64,000 nt of DNA from Hyphomicrobiales bacterium. Its GTDB lineage: Bacteria > Pseudomonadota > Alphaproteobacteria > Rhizobiales > RI-29. The stretch covers positions 1 to 64,000 of the forward strand of contig WGLQ01000009.1 in NCBI GenBank assembly GCA_016125495.1, written 5' to 3'. The position numbers and the translations under genes were made by a program. The stretch's first letter is position 1, and each line of letters opens with the position of its first letter. Positions 21,658 to 31,357 of the stretch are shown piece by piece. The notes beneath the pieces are model-generated. The model had not been told where the DNA came from and searched no databases. It worked only from the letters and a program-made list of their open reading frames with translations.

Positions 21658-22149
21658 TCACCGATACGGCGCATCGAGCGCGAGGTTCTTGGCGATCTCG
21701 CGCTCCCAGCGGTCGCCGTTCGCCAGCAGCCGGTCCTTGTCGTAGAAGAGCTCCTCGCGCGTCTCCGTCGCGAACTCGAAATTCGGCCCCTCGACGATTG
21801 CATCGACCGGGCACGCCTCCTGGCAGAACCCGCAGTAGATGCACTTCACCATGTCGATGTCGTAGCGCGTCGTGCGCCGGGTGCCGTCGTTGCGCCGGGG
21901 CCCCGCCTCGATGGTGATCGCCTGGGCGGGGCAGATCGCCTCGCAGAGCTTGCAGGCAATGCAGCGCTCTTCGCCATTGGGATAACGCCGCAAGGCGTGC
22001 TCGCCCCGGAACCGCGGTGAAATGGGCCCCTTCTCGAACGGGTAGTTCAGCGTCAGCTTGGGGCGGAAGAAATACCTCATAGCCAGCCAGGCGGCCGAGA
22101 GGAACTCGAAGAGGAAGACCGATTTGACGGCCTGCGCGACACCCGACAT
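21658..22149 (-). CDS. nuoI: NADH-quinone oxidoreductase subunit I
   Basis: Peripheral arm subunit carrying iron-sulfur clusters N6a and N6b, 163 residues. Two ferredoxin motifs are complete: [12 protein letters not shown] and [12 protein letters not shown]. The N-terminal amphipathic region ([20 protein letters not shown]) contacts the membrane arm. Start ATG at 22149, 24 bp after the nuoH stop. Confidence 0.98.
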   Translation of the reverse strand: MSGVAQAVKSVFLFEFLSAAWLAMRYFFRPKLTLNYPFEKGPISPRFRGEHALRRYPNGEERCIACKLCEAICPAQAITIEAGPRRNDGTRRTTRYDIDMVKCIYCGFCQEACPVDAIVEGPNFEFATETREELFYDKDRLLANGDRWEREIAKNLALDAPYR

Positions 22150-22173
22150 CGTATCCTCCTTTCGCCTCGACCC

Positions 22174-23205
22174 TCAGCTTCCCGCCGGCCCGAAGCCGCC
22201 GAAACGAAGCACCGCCGCCGTTGCCACCACCATGAACAACGAGATCGGCAGGAACACCTTCCAGCCGAGCCGCATCAACTGGTCGTAGCGGTAGCGCGGC
22301 ACGATCGCCTTCACCAACGCGAAGAGAAAGAAGACGAAGCACACCTTCGCGATGAACCAGATCACCCCCGGCACCCAGTTGAAGGGCGCCACATCAAACG
22401 GCGGCAGCCAGCCCCCCAGAAAGAGGATCGTCGTCAGCGCGCACATCAGCACGATCGCGACGTATTCGCCGAGCATGAAGAGGAGGTACGGCGTCGAGGA
22501 ATACTCGACCATGAAGCCGGCGACCAGCTCCGATTCCGCTTCCGGCAGATCGAACGGCGGCCGGTTCGCCTCTGCCAGCGCCGAGATGAAGAAGATGACG
22601 AAGATCGGGAACAGCGGCAGCCAGAACCAGTTGAAGAGGCCGAGTTCCCCCTTCTGCGCCATCACGATGTCGGAGAGGTTGAGCGAGCCCGCCACCAGCA
22701 GAACACAGACGATGACGAAGCCGATCGAGACCTCGTAGGAGATCATCTGCGCCGACGAGCGCAGCGCCCCGAGGAAGGCGTATTTGGAGTTGGAGGCCCA
22801 GCCGCCCATGATGACGCCGTAGACCTCGAGCGAAGAGATCGCGAGGATATAGAGGATGCCGACATTGAGGTTGGCGATCACCCAGTTTTCGTCGACCGGG
22901 ATCACCGCCCAGGCCGCGAGCGCCAGCACCGAAGCAACCAGCGGCGCGAGCAGGAACACGCCCTTGTCGGCGCCCGACGGGATGATCGGCTCCTTGAGCA
23001 CGAACTTGAGGAGGTCGGCGAACGATTGCAGCAACCCGAAGGCGCCGACGACGTTCGGCCCCTTGCGCATTTGCACGGCCGCCCAGATCTTGCGGTCGGC
23101 GAGCAGCAGGTAGGCGATGATGATGAGCAGCGCCACCAGCATCGCCACGCTCTGGGCGACGACGATCACGAACGGCAGGCCGTAGGTCGTCCAGAAATCA
23201 GCCAT
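22174..23205 (-). CDS. nuoH: NADH-quinone oxidoreductase subunit H
   Basis: Membrane subunit that forms the quinone-binding cavity with NuoB and NuoD, 343 residues and eight helices. Diagnostic segments: [19 protein letters not shown], the acidic loop [20 protein letters not shown], and the [14 protein letters not shown]-terminal motif. The start [11 protein letters not shown] at 23205 lies inside the end of the racemase-family gene (8-nt overlap), so expression is probably coupled to it. Confidence 0.98.
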   Translation of the reverse strand: MADFWTTYGLPFVIVVAQSVAMLVALLIIIAYLLLADRKIWAAVQMRKGPNVVGAFGLLQSFADLLKFVLKEPIIPSGADKGVFLLAPLVASVLALAAWAVIPVDENWVIANLNVGILYILAISSLEVYGVIMGGWASNSKYAFLGALRSSAQMISYEVSIGFVIVCVLLVAGSLNLSDIVMAQKGELGLFNWFWLPLFPIFVIFFISALAEANRPPFDLPEAESELVAGFMVEYSSTPYLLFMLGEYVAIVLMCALTTILFLGGWLPPFDVAPFNWVPGVIWFIAKVCFVFFLFALVKAIVPRYRYDQLMRLGWKVFLPISLFMVVATAAVLRFGGFGPAGS

Positions 23206-23932
23206 GGGTCCCCGTCGCCCCCCTGTTCCAGCGCGCGTCCGCTTCGGCGAGCGCCAGATCGAGCGCCGCGTCGGCATGCACCAGCGTGGTATCGAAAACC
23301 GGCACCCCGACGTTGCCGCCCCCCAGCAGCATGCCGACCTCGGTGCATCCGAGAATGAGGCTATCGGCGCCCGCTGCCGCCAATCGTGACGCGATGGCTT
23401 CGAACTCCAGCCGTGAGGCCGGCGCGACCACACCCTGGCAGAGTTCATCGTAGATGATGGTATGAATGCGCTCGCGATCGGCCGCAGAAGGCAGCACCAC
23501 GTCGAGCCCGTGACGCGCGAGGCGCCCGGTGTAGAAGTCCTCGGTCATCGTGAAGCGGGTCGCCATCAGACCGGGCCGCCGGTGGCCCGCTGCCAGGATC
23601 CGCTCGGCGGTGGCGTCCGCGATGTGGAGGAACGGTACGCCGAGCCGCGCCTCGATACGCCCGGCGACACGGTGCATCGTGTTGGTCGCCAGCAGCACGA
23701 TTTCGGCCCCCGCCCGCTCGAGCCCCACCGCCACCTCCGCCAGCAGCGCGCCGGCCTCGTTCCAACGGCCCGCCGCCTGCATCTCGGCGATCGGCGCGAA
23801 ATCGAGTGAATGGATCAGCACGCGCGGCGAATGCAGGCCCCCGAGCCGCCGGCGCGTCTCGGCCACCAGGCGCTCGTAATAGAGCACCGTCGAATGCGCG
23901 CTCATGCCGCCGATGATGCCAATGGTCCTCAT
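23198..23932 (-). CDS. Aspartate/glutamate racemase family protein inside the nuo operon
   Basis: 244 residues, two-domain Asp/Glu racemase fold, close in layout to E. coli YgeA (IGIIGGMS start, [26 protein letters not shown]). The second catalytic cysteine is present (C196 in LGCTEVG). At the CNT position of the first cysteine the sequence is T83-N-T, so this belongs to the one-cysteine Thr/Cys subtype. The gene overlaps the nuoG stop by 4 nt (ATGA) and the nuoH start by 8 nt, so it is read as part of the complex I message. It has no known role in complex I. Likely an amino-acid racemase or epimerase of undetermined substrate. Confidence 0.85.
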   Translation of the reverse strand: MRTIGIIGGMSAHSTVLYYERLVAETRRRLGGLHSPRVLIHSLDFAPIAEMQAAGRWNEAGALLAEVAVGLERAGAEIVLLATNTMHRVAGRIEARLGVPFLHIADATAERILAAGHRRPGLMATRFTMTEDFYTGRLARHGLDVVLPSAADRERIHTIIYDELCQGVVAPASRLEFEAIASRLAAAGADSLILGCTEVGMLLGGGNVGVPVFDTTLVHADAALDLALAEADARWNRGATGTHG

Positions 23933-25995
23933 TGTGCCGCCATGGCCATGCTCGAGCGCAGTGCGCTCAGGTCCCCCATCACCGCAGACGCGCGGGCAAT
24001 CGGGTTGGTCAGATAGAAGTCCGAGATCGGAGACCTGAAGGGCGCCGTGCCGATCGGCCCGCCGCTCCGCGCCAGCGCCTCGATCGCCGAAATCCCATTG
24101 TCGTCACCGGCGGGAGCGATGGCATCGATCGCACCGAAATGCGGATGGCGCGACACCAATTGCGCGCGCAGCGCACCGAGGTCGTCGAAGCCGAGTGCCT
24201 TTCCCATTCGCCCGGCGATCGCCCGTACGATCGCCCAATCCTCCTTGGCCTCGCCAGGCGGGAACACCGCACGCTGCGTCATCTGCACGCGCCCCTCGGT
24301 GTTCACGTAGATCGCCGACTTCTCGGTATGGGTCGCGCCCGGCAGGATCACGTCCGCTCTGTGCGCCCCGCGGTCACCATGCGAGCCCTGGTAGATGACG
24401 AACGGCCCCGCCGGAATCTCGATCTCGTCGGCCCCGAGGTTGTAGATGACGTCGACGGCACCATCGGCGATCCGCCCCGCGTCGGCACCGCCCGCCCCCG
24501 GCACGAAGCCGATGTCGAGCCCGCCGACCCGCGCCGCTGCCGTGTGCAGCACGCCGAAGCCGTTCCAGCCCTCGCGCACGACGCCGAGCGAGAGCGCGGC
24601 CTTGGCCGCCATCGCCATGACGGCTGCCCCGTCCGCTCGCGCATAGGCCCCCGGACCGACGATGAACATCGGGCGCTCGAGCTTCACGCGGCCATGATCG
24701 ATGAATTGCTCGAGGCTCGCGGCTCCGGCCCCGAGATGGTTGTAGGGGTAGGTGAGGTCCACCGGCTCGCCGATCAGACCGAGCAGCAATCCGCCCCGCA
24801 GGTATCGCTTGCGGATGCGCGCATTGAGCACGGCCGCCTCGAGGCGTGGGTTGGCCCCGATCAGCATGATGCCGTCGGCCGCCTCGATCCCCTCGATGGT
24901 CGGATTGAAGAGATAGCCCGCCCGCCCGTGGGCCGGATCGAGCTTCTCGCCCGCCGTGCGGCAATCGAGGTTGGGGCTGCCGAGCGTCGCCATGAGCGCC
25001 TGGAGCGCGAACATCTCCTCGATCCCGGCGAGATCGCCTGCGAGCGCTCCGATGCGCTCGCCGGGCGTGCCGGACAGCCGCTCGCCAACGACCGCGAGCG
25101 CTTCGTCCCAGCTCGCCGGCTCGAGCCGCCCGTCCCGCCGCACGTACGGCCGGTCGAGCCGCTGCGTGCGCAGCCCGTCCCAGATGAAGCGCGTCTTGTC
25201 GGAAATCCACTCCTCGTTCACCGCGTCGTTGTTGCGCGGCATGATGCGCAGCACCTCGCGCCCGCGCGCGTCGACCCGGATCGCCGAGCCGAGTGCATCC
25301 ATGACGTCGATCGATTCGGTCTTGCGCAGTTCCCACGGCCGCGCCTGATAGGCGTAGGGCTTGGAGGTCAGCGCCCCGACCGGGCAGAGGTCGATGACGT
25401 TGCCTTGCAATTCCGAGGTCATGCCAGCCTCGAGATAGGTCGTGATCTCCATGTCCTCGCCGCGCCCGATCGCGCCGAGTTCCTCGACGCCCGCGACCTC
25501 GGTCATGAACCGCACGCAGCGCGTGCAGTGGATGCACCGCGTCATGATCGTCTTGACGAGCGGCCCGATGTTCTTGTCCTCGACCGCCCGCTTGTTCTCG
25601 GCATAACGCGAGGTGTCGACGCCATAGGCCATCGCCTGGTCCTGCAGGTCGCATTCGCCGCCCTGGTCGCAGATCGGGCAGTCGAGCGGATGGTTGATCA
25701 GCAGGAACTCCATCACCCCCTCGCGCGCCTTCTTGACGATTGGCGAGTTGGTGCGGATTTCGGGCGGTTCGCCATTGCGTCCGGGTCTGAGATCCGAGAC
25801 GCCCATGGCGCACGAGGCGACGGGCTTGGGCGCTCCGACCACCTCGACGAGGCACATCCGGCAGTTGCCGGCGATAGAGAGGCGCTCGTGATAGCAGAAG
25901 CGCGGCACCTCGACGCCCGCCACTTCGCACGCCTGGATCAGCGTCAGGCCGGCGTCGAGGTCGTGCTCGGTGCCGTCGATGATCAGCTTGGGCAT
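23929..25995 (-). CDS. nuoG: NADH-quinone oxidoreductase subunit G
   Basis: Largest peripheral subunit of complex I, 688 residues. The N-terminal 2Fe-2S ferredoxin ([19 protein letters not shown]), the His/Cys cluster region ([19 protein letters not shown]) and the 4Fe-4S motif [10 protein letters not shown] are complete, followed by a molybdopterin-oxidoreductase-like domain without cofactor. Start ATG at 25995. In most alphaproteobacteria nuoE and nuoF precede nuoG; here the upstream neighbour is an unrelated divergent gene. Confidence 0.98.
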   Translation of the reverse strand: MPKLIIDGTEHDLDAGLTLIQACEVAGVEVPRFCYHERLSIAGNCRMCLVEVVGAPKPVASCAMGVSDLRPGRNGEPPEIRTNSPIVKKAREGVMEFLLINHPLDCPICDQGGECDLQDQAMAYGVDTSRYAENKRAVEDKNIGPLVKTIMTRCIHCTRCVRFMTEVAGVEELGAIGRGEDMEITTYLEAGMTSELQGNVIDLCPVGALTSKPYAYQARPWELRKTESIDVMDALGSAIRVDARGREVLRIMPRNNDAVNEEWISDKTRFIWDGLRTQRLDRPYVRRDGRLEPASWDEALAVVGERLSGTPGERIGALAGDLAGIEEMFALQALMATLGSPNLDCRTAGEKLDPAHGRAGYLFNPTIEGIEAADGIMLIGANPRLEAAVLNARIRKRYLRGGLLLGLIGEPVDLTYPYNHLGAGAASLEQFIDHGRVKLERPMFIVGPGAYARADGAAVMAMAAKAALSLGVVREGWNGFGVLHTAAARVGGLDIGFVPGAGGADAGRIADGAVDVIYNLGADEIEIPAGPFVIYQGSHGDRGAHRADVILPGATHTEKSAIYVNTEGRVQMTQRAVFPPGEAKEDWAIVRAIAGRMGKALGFDDLGALRAQLVSRHPHFGAIDAIAPAGDDNGISAIEALARSGGPIGTAPFRSPISDFYLTNPIARASAVMGDLSALRSSMAMAAQ

Positions 25996-26257
25996 GATTG
26001 CGGTCCTGGCTCGGGGCGGGCATGCGTGGCGGTCGCCGTGGTGTTAGCGAAATTGTGCGCCGGGCTCCAGCCCCTCTAAGGTCGCTGAGGCAACGAAGCG
26101 GTGGAGGGCCCCGAGCCGTGGGCAACTGCAGCCAGCAACCGTCGGACCGACCGCACCAATCGACCGCGCCCCTTCGCCATCACGACGTTGCCACTGGACA
26201 ATGCGTGACCGGCTCGGGACTGTCTCCAGAGCAACACAGCCCGTAGAGGACACCCGC

Positions 26258-26773
26258 ATGATGCGATCCACAGCATTGCCTGCCCGCCGGGCCCGCCCCC
26301 GCCAACTCACCCGCTCGATGCTGACGGCTGCATCGGCTGTCGCGTTCACGCTCCTATCGGGCGCCGGTCCAGCCGCGGCGGTCGACGAGGGGCTCACCTG
26401 CTCGGACGCCAGCAGCGGATTCTTCTATGAAGGCGGGCAGCTCTTTCTGCGCGATCCTGCCAACCCGGCCAAGGTGGCCAAGCTCGCAAGCAAGCAACTC
26501 TCCTCGACGGTTGTCGCCCGCGATAGCGAGACCTGCGTGACCCGGAACGGCAAGCGCTTCCAGAGCCAATCGACGCTGAGCGTCACGGTCATCGAGTTCG
26601 ATTCGCCCTGGGGCGACGGCAAGTTGCAGGTCCACTTCCTCTGCGACGCGTTCTCGAGCGACTTTCCGGTCGACGAGAGTGCCGAAGTGACGTGCTCCAA
26701 GCGCACGCTGCGCGCCGAGCGGATCGACAACGTGACCCTCAAGGCCGAGCAGCGCGACGAGGCGGGTCAATAG
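26258..26773 (+). CDS. Secreted protein of unknown function
   Basis: 171 residues. A basic N-terminus, a hydrophobic stretch (MLTAASAVAFTLLSGAG) and PAAA before VDEG make a clear Sec signal peptide, so the mature part is periplasmic or outside. Four cysteines in the mature part (TCSD, ETCVT, FLCDA, VTCSK) could form two disulfides. No family recognised. Start ATG at 26258 (a second ATG follows at 26261) with AGAGGA upstream. It stands alone, divergent from nuoG and convergent with the ABC-2 permease gene. A run of ten G begins at its stop codon. Confidence 0.65.
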   Translation: MMRSTALPARRARPRQLTRSMLTAASAVAFTLLSGAGPAAAVDEGLTCSDASSGFFYEGGQLFLRDPANPAKVAKLASKQLSSTVVARDSETCVTRNGKRFQSQSTLSVTVIEFDSPWGDGKLQVHFLCDAFSSDFPVDESAEVTCSKRTLRAERIDNVTLKAEQRDEAGQ

Positions 26774-26822
26774 GGGGGGGGGTGAACGGAGCCCCGGTTT
26801 CAGCCGCCCCGTGGCTGCTCGA

Positions 26823-27590
26823 TCAGCGCTTCAAACGGTAGCCCGTCGCGAAGATCCAGGCGATCACCGCGAGGCAGACGCCCATGGAGGCGAACGTCAT
26901 GGCTAGACTGACCGTGAAATCGACGTCCGCCACCTCCGTGAAGCTCCAGCGAAAGCCGCTGATGAGATAGACCACCGGATTGAAGTAGCTGACCGTTTGC
27001 CAGAACGGCGGCAGCATCGAGATCGAATAGAAGGTGCCGCCGAGGAACGCGAGCGGGATGATGACCAGGAGCGGCACGATCTGCAGTTGCTCGAAGCCGT
27101 CCGCCCAGATGCCGATGATGAAACCGAGCAGCGAGAACGTCACCGCCGTCAGCACGAGGAAGACCAGCATCAGCAGCGGGTGCTTGATCTCGAGCGGCAC
27201 GATCAGCGCCGATGTCGCCAGGATCACGAGACCGACGATGACGGACTTGGTCGCCGCCGCTCCGACATAGCCCGCAACGATCTCGACCGCCGAGACCGGC
27301 GCCGAAAGAACTTCGTAGATGGTGCCGGTGAAGCGCGGGAAGTAGATGCCGAATGCGGCGTTCGAAACGCTCTGCGTCAGCAGCGAGAACATGATGAGGC
27401 CCGGCACGATGAAGGCGCCGTAGGCGACCCCGTCGATCGCCTCGATCCGCGAGCCGATCGCCGCCCCGAAGACGACGAAGTAGAGCGCCGTCGAGAGCAC
27501 GGGCGAAACGAGACTCTGGAACACCGTACGCCGCGCCCGCGCCATCTCGAAGCGATAGATCGCCCAGACCGCCTCGCCATTGATGGTCAT
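26823..27590 (-). CDS. ABC-2 type transporter permease
   Basis: 255 residues with six predicted helices and the ABC-2 membrane signature, including the loop [19 protein letters not shown] and [20 protein letters not shown] before the last helices. It is probably an exporter of drugs, lipids or polysaccharide precursors; substrate cannot be told. The ATG at 27590 overlaps the stop of the ATPase gene by 4 nt (ATGA), so the pair is one transporter. Confidence 0.9.
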   Translation of the reverse strand: MTINGEAVWAIYRFEMARARRTVFQSLVSPVLSTALYFVVFGAAIGSRIEAIDGVAYGAFIVPGLIMFSLLTQSVSNAAFGIYFPRFTGTIYEVLSAPVSAVEIVAGYVGAAATKSVIVGLVILATSALIVPLEIKHPLLMLVFLVLTAVTFSLLGFIIGIWADGFEQLQIVPLLVIIPLAFLGGTFYSISMLPPFWQTVSYFNPVVYLISGFRWSFTEVADVDFTVSLAMTFASMGVCLAVIAWIFATGYRLKR

Positions 27591-28513
27591 CGTGCCTCCT
27601 TGACCAGGCTGACGAAGATCTCTTCGAGCGAGCTTTGCCGCGTCGCGAGGTCCCGAAAGGCGATGCCCGCTCCATCGAGCGCGTTGAGGAGGCGCCGGAT
27701 GCCCGTTCGCTCCCCGCTGGTGTCGTACGTGTAGGTGATCTCGAGGCCGTCCCCGGAGAGTTCGAGGCCATAGTCGGCCAATTCCGCCGGTAGTCCGGAA
27801 GCCCGCTCGGCGAGGTGCACGATCAGCTGCTTCTTGCCGAGTTTGCGCATCAGGCTCGCCTTTTCCTCGACCAGCACCAGTTCGCCCCGGTTGATGATGC
27901 CGATGCGGTCTGCCATCTCCTCGGCCTCGTCGATGTAGTGGGTCGTCAGGATGATGGTGACGCCGGCGGCTCTGAGGCCACGCACCAGTTCCCACATGTC
28001 CTTGCGCAACTCGACGTCGACACCTGCCGTCGGCTCGTCGAGAAACAGGATCTCCGGCTCGTGCGCGAGCGCCTTGGCGATCAGCACTCGCCGCTTCATG
28101 CCGCCCGAGAGCGTTCGGATCACCTGGTCGCGCTTGTCCCACAGGGTGAGCTGGCGCAGCACCTTCTCGATGTGTGCCGGGTTGCTCGGTTTGCCGAAGA
28201 GGCCCCGTGTGAAGCTCACCGTGCTCCAGACCGTCTCGAAGGCGTCCGTCGTCAGCTCCTGCGGCACGAGCCCGATCAGAGCGCGCGTCTTTCGGAAATC
28301 CGTGATGATGTCGTGGCCCGCGACCGTCACTCGGCCGCCGGTCGGGCTGACGATACCGCAAACAATGCTGATGAGCGTGGTCTTGCCGGCCCCGTTCGGC
28401 CCGAGCAGCGCCAGGATCTCGCCCTTCTCGATGGTGAGGTCCACGCCTTTGAGGGCTTGGAACCCGTTGGCGTAGGACTTCGACAATCCCTCGATCTCGA
28501 TGACCGCCGCCAT
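27587..28513 (-). CDS. ABC-2 type transporter ATP-binding protein
   Basis: 308 residues. Walker A GPNGAGKT (residues 38-45), signature [15 protein letters not shown], Walker [13 protein letters not shown], and a C-terminal extension of about 80 residues typical of DrrA/CcmA-like exporter ATPases. The start [14 protein letters not shown] at 28513 is chosen over an upstream in-frame start because the ABC core begins there. First gene of a two-gene exporter operon, divergent from mbfA. Confidence 0.92.
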   Translation of the reverse strand: MAAVIEIEGLSKSYANGFQALKGVDLTIEKGEILALLGPNGAGKTTLISIVCGIVSPTGGRVTVAGHDIITDFRKTRALIGLVPQELTTDAFETVWSTVSFTRGLFGKPSNPAHIEKVLRQLTLWDKRDQVIRTLSGGMKRRVLIAKALAHEPEILFLDEPTAGVDVELRKDMWELVRGLRAAGVTIILTTHYIDEAEEMADRIGIINRGELVLVEEKASLMRKLGKKQLIVHLAERASGLPAELADYGLELSGDGLEITYTYDTSGERTGIRRLLNALDGAGIAFRDLATRQSSLEEIFVSLVKEAR

Positions 28514-28687
28514 GCTTCGCCCCCGACCCCGGGCACCGATCACCCGGGCCGGCTCACTAGCACGCGGAAGGTCCCCGTGCGAGCCCGCCGCAATCCCAAT
28601 TGAACCGATCCCGGGGTTGCGACGTTCCCCGATTGCCGCTAGGCGAGATTGGATTCAGTCAAAACTGACGCCAGGAAGAGCCCCCCG

Positions 28688-29665
28688 ATGATCCCCGGCC
28701 TGCTCAACCGTCGCCGCTTCTCCGACCTCACCGAGCAGGAGATCGTCGCCCTAGCGATCTCTTCCGAGGAGGACGACGCGCGCATCTATCGCATGTACGC
28801 CGAACGGCTGCGCCAGGACTACCCGGCCTCGACCGCCATGTTCGAGGCGATGGCCGAGGAGGAGGACGAGCACCGCCACCGCCTCATCGAGTTGCACAAG
28901 CGGCGCTTCGGCAACACCATTCCGCTGATCCGGCGCGAGCACGTGGCGGGCTTCTACTCACGCCGCCCCGTTTGGCTCGTCGAGAACCTCGGCCTCGAGC
29001 GCATCCGCGAGGAAGCCTCGATGATGGAGCGCGACGCCGCGCGCTTCTATGAGTCCGCGGCCAAGCGCACCAGCGACGCCGACACCCGCAAGCTGCTCGG
29101 CGACCTCGCCGCCATCGAGGCGATGCACCAGGAGCGGGCCGAGGAACTCGAATCCGACCTCCTCGGCGACGGCAAGCGCAGCGAAGAGGACATGGTGGCC
29201 CACCGCCAGTTCGTCCTCACGTACGTGCAGCCGGGTCTCGCCGGCCTGATGGATGGCTCGGTCTCGACCCTCGCCCCGATCTTCGCCGCCGCGTTCGCGA
29301 CCGGCGACACCTGGCAGACTTTCCTCGTCGGCCTCGCCGCCTCGATCGGCGCCGGCATCTCGATGGGCATGACGGAGGCCCTTTCGGACGACGGCGAGAT
29401 TTCCGGTCGCGGCTCGCCGGTCAAACGCGGCCTCGCCTGCGGCATCATGACCGCCGTCGGCGGCCTCGGCCACGCCCTGCCCTACCTCATCCCCGACTTC
29501 TGGACGGCGACCACCATCGCCTTTGCCATCGTCTTCGTGGAACTTTGGGCGATCGCCTGGATCCAGAACCGCTACATGGAGACGCCGTTCGTGCGCGCCG
29601 TCTTCCAGATCGTCATCGGCGGCGCGCTGGTGTTGGCGGCCGGCATCCTCATCGGCGGCGCTTAG
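28688..29665 (+). CDS. mbfA: Membrane-bound ferritin-like iron exporter (rubrerythrin-VIT fusion)
   Basis: 325 residues. Residues 1-170 are a ferritin-like di-iron domain with the expected Glu/His pairs (ISSEEDDARIY, EEEDEHRHRLIELH, MMERDAARFYE, EAMHQERAEEL). Residues 170-325 are a VIT1/CCC1-like membrane domain (GLMDGSVSTLAPIFAAAF, then about four helices). In Agrobacterium and Bradyrhizobium MbfA exports iron and protects against peroxide, under Irr control; here that role is inferred. Start ATG at 28688 with GGAAGAG upstream. A short dyad TCAGT-caaa-ACTGA lies at 28655-28668, which is not the classical Irr box. Confidence 0.92.
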   Translation: MIPGLLNRRRFSDLTEQEIVALAISSEEDDARIYRMYAERLRQDYPASTAMFEAMAEEEDEHRHRLIELHKRRFGNTIPLIRREHVAGFYSRRPVWLVENLGLERIREEASMMERDAARFYESAAKRTSDADTRKLLGDLAAIEAMHQERAEELESDLLGDGKRSEEDMVAHRQFVLTYVQPGLAGLMDGSVSTLAPIFAAAFATGDTWQTFLVGLAASIGAGISMGMTEALSDDGEISGRGSPVKRGLACGIMTAVGGLGHALPYLIPDFWTATTIAFAIVFVELWAIAWIQNRYMETPFVRAVFQIVIGGALVLAAGILIGGA

Positions 29666-29667
29666 CG

Positions 29668-29991
29668 GGCGGGCTGGAGAACGGGATCGGCAGGGCACGC
29701 GCCGTCACCGTCGCGCCGCGCCTCGAAGTCAACGACGCCATTGCCGCGCTCGCCGCCGCCGAGGCCGGGGAGGGAATCACTCAGGCCCTCTCCTACATGG
29801 TCGCCGCGATGCTGAAGGAGGGCACCCTCGTCACGGTCCTCGACGCGATCATGCCGCCGGCCGTACCCGTGCACCTGGTGCACGGGCAGGATCGCCTGAT
29901 GGCGCCGAGGCTGCGCGCTTTTCTCGACTTCGCAACACCCCGCCTTGCCCGCGCCCTGGAATTGCTTTCCGTTCCCCGCGCCACGTGGTGA
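29668..29991 (+). pseudogene. Decayed LysR-type regulator (C-terminal remnant)
   Basis: Immediately after mbfA, about 100 codons match the end of a LysR effector domain: PRLEVNDAIAALAAAEAGEG, then LVTVLDAIMPPAVPVHLVHG and LRAFLDFATPRL. The helix-turn-helix half and most of the effector domain are missing, and no start codon with a ribosome binding site exists. This looks like the tail of a truncated gene left at a recombination junction. The reading frame of the remnant is still open to its stop. Confidence 0.7.
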
Positions 29992-30019
29992 CCGGGGCCC
30001 TGGCGCTCGGCTCGTCTCG

Positions 30020-31327
30020 TCAGCAATCGAGCGTGCGATCGCGCTCCCAGGTCGTCATGTGGCGGGTGAAATCATTCCACTCCGCCGTCTTGAGCTTGAC
30101 ATAGGCATCCATCAGCTCGCCGCCGAGCCGGGCGCGGATCGCGCCATTGCCCGACAGTTCGCGAATGGCATCCAGCAGGTTGAGCGGCAGCTTCTTGGCG
30201 CCCTCCACCTTGTGGCCCTCGGTGTACATGTTGATGTCGAGGCGCTTGCCGGGATCGCGCGCATTCTCGATCCCGTCCATGCCGGCGGCCATCAGCGCGG
30301 CGGGCATCAGGTAGGGGTTGGCCGCCCCGTCGGGCAGACGGAACTCGATGCGCCCGGCATCGGGGATGCGCACCATGTGGGTACGGTTGTTGCCGCCGTA
30401 GGTGACGGTGTTCGGCGACCAGGTGGCACCCGAGGTCGTTGCCGGCGCGTTGATGCGCTTGTAGGAATTGACCGTCGGGTTGGTGATGGCGCACATCGCC
30501 GTCGCGTTCGCGACCAGCCCGCCGAGGAAATTGTAGCCGAGCTTGGAGACGCCGAGTTCGCCGGCGGAATCGGAAAAGAGGTTGGTCTTTCCATCCGCCG
30601 ACCAGACGCTGACATGCGCATGGCAGCCGTTGCCGGTGAGATTGGAAAAGGGCTTCGGCATGAACGTCGCCCTGAGCCCGTGCTTTTCCGCGATCGTCTT
30701 CGTCATGTACTTGAAGAAGGCGTGTCGATCGGCGGTCACGAGCGCATCGGCGAAATCCCAGTTCATCTCGAACTGGCCGTTCGCATCCTCGTGGTCGTTC
30801 TGATAGGGCCCCCATCCCAGCTCGAGCATGGCATCGCAGATTTCCGTGATGACATCGTAGCGGCGCATGAGGGCGGCGACGTCGTAGCAGGGCTTGGTCT
30901 GCGTGTCCGCGCCGTCGGCAAGGGCGTTGCCGTCCGACGAGATGAGGAAATATTCGCACTCGACGCCGTGCTTGAGGCGGTAACCCTTCGCCTCCGCCTC
31001 GCGCAGGACGCGCTTCAGCGTGTTACGCGGCCCGTGCTCCACTTCCTTGCCATCCATGTGGAGGTCGGCGGCGAGCCAGCCGACGTTTTTCTTCCATGGC
31101 AGCTGAATGAGGCTTGCGGGATCCGGCACCGCGAACATGTCGGAGTTGGCCGGCGTCATGTCGAGCCAGGTCGCAAAGCCGGCAAAGCCCGCCCCGTCCC
31201 GCTGCATACCCTTGATGGCCGAGGCCGGCACGAGCTTGGCCCGCATCACGCCGAACAGGTCGACGAAGGAGATGAGGAAGTATTCTATGCCCTTCTCGCG
31301 GGCCGCCTGCGCCAAGTCCACCGTCAT
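30020..31327 (-). CDS. gmaS: Glutamine synthetase-like enzyme, type III GlnT / gamma-glutamylmethylamide synthetase
   Basis: 435 residues of the glutamine synthetase fold, shorter than GlnA-I and lacking the adenylylation loop. Active-site segments: VECEYFLIS, QNDHEDANGQFEMNWDFADAL (metal Glu/His), NGCHAHVSVW, NSYKRINAP and RIEFRLPDGAANPYL. It belongs to the GlnT/GmaS group, which joins ammonia or methylamine to glutamate. The company of three split glutamate-synthase-like genes favours GmaS of the N-methylglutamate pathway, but Rhizobium GlnT sits in the same setting, so the amine is not settled. Start ATG at 31327; 30 bp after the glxD-like gene. Confidence 0.8.
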   Translation of the reverse strand: MTVDLAQAAREKGIEYFLISFVDLFGVMRAKLVPASAIKGMQRDGAGFAGFATWLDMTPANSDMFAVPDPASLIQLPWKKNVGWLAADLHMDGKEVEHGPRNTLKRVLREAEAKGYRLKHGVECEYFLISSDGNALADGADTQTKPCYDVAALMRRYDVITEICDAMLELGWGPYQNDHEDANGQFEMNWDFADALVTADRHAFFKYMTKTIAEKHGLRATFMPKPFSNLTGNGCHAHVSVWSADGKTNLFSDSAGELGVSKLGYNFLGGLVANATAMCAITNPTVNSYKRINAPATTSGATWSPNTVTYGGNNRTHMVRIPDAGRIEFRLPDGAANPYLMPAALMAAGMDGIENARDPGKRLDINMYTEGHKVEGAKKLPLNLLDAIRELSGNGAIRARLGGELMDAYVKLKTAEWNDFTRHMTTWERDRTLDC

Positions 31328-31357
31328 CCTCGACCTCCCTGTTTTTCGCCCCGTGGG

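Noticed and set aside
26044-26257. nuoF/nuoE remnants upstream of nuoG
   Set aside because: No NuoE or NuoF motif (thioredoxin-like cysteines, NADH/FMN glycine loops) could be found in any frame here or between 46160 and 47018.
28655-28668. Irr-type iron box upstream of mbfA
   Set aside because: Only a short TCAGT-caaa-ACTGA dyad is present; it does not resemble the classical iron control element.
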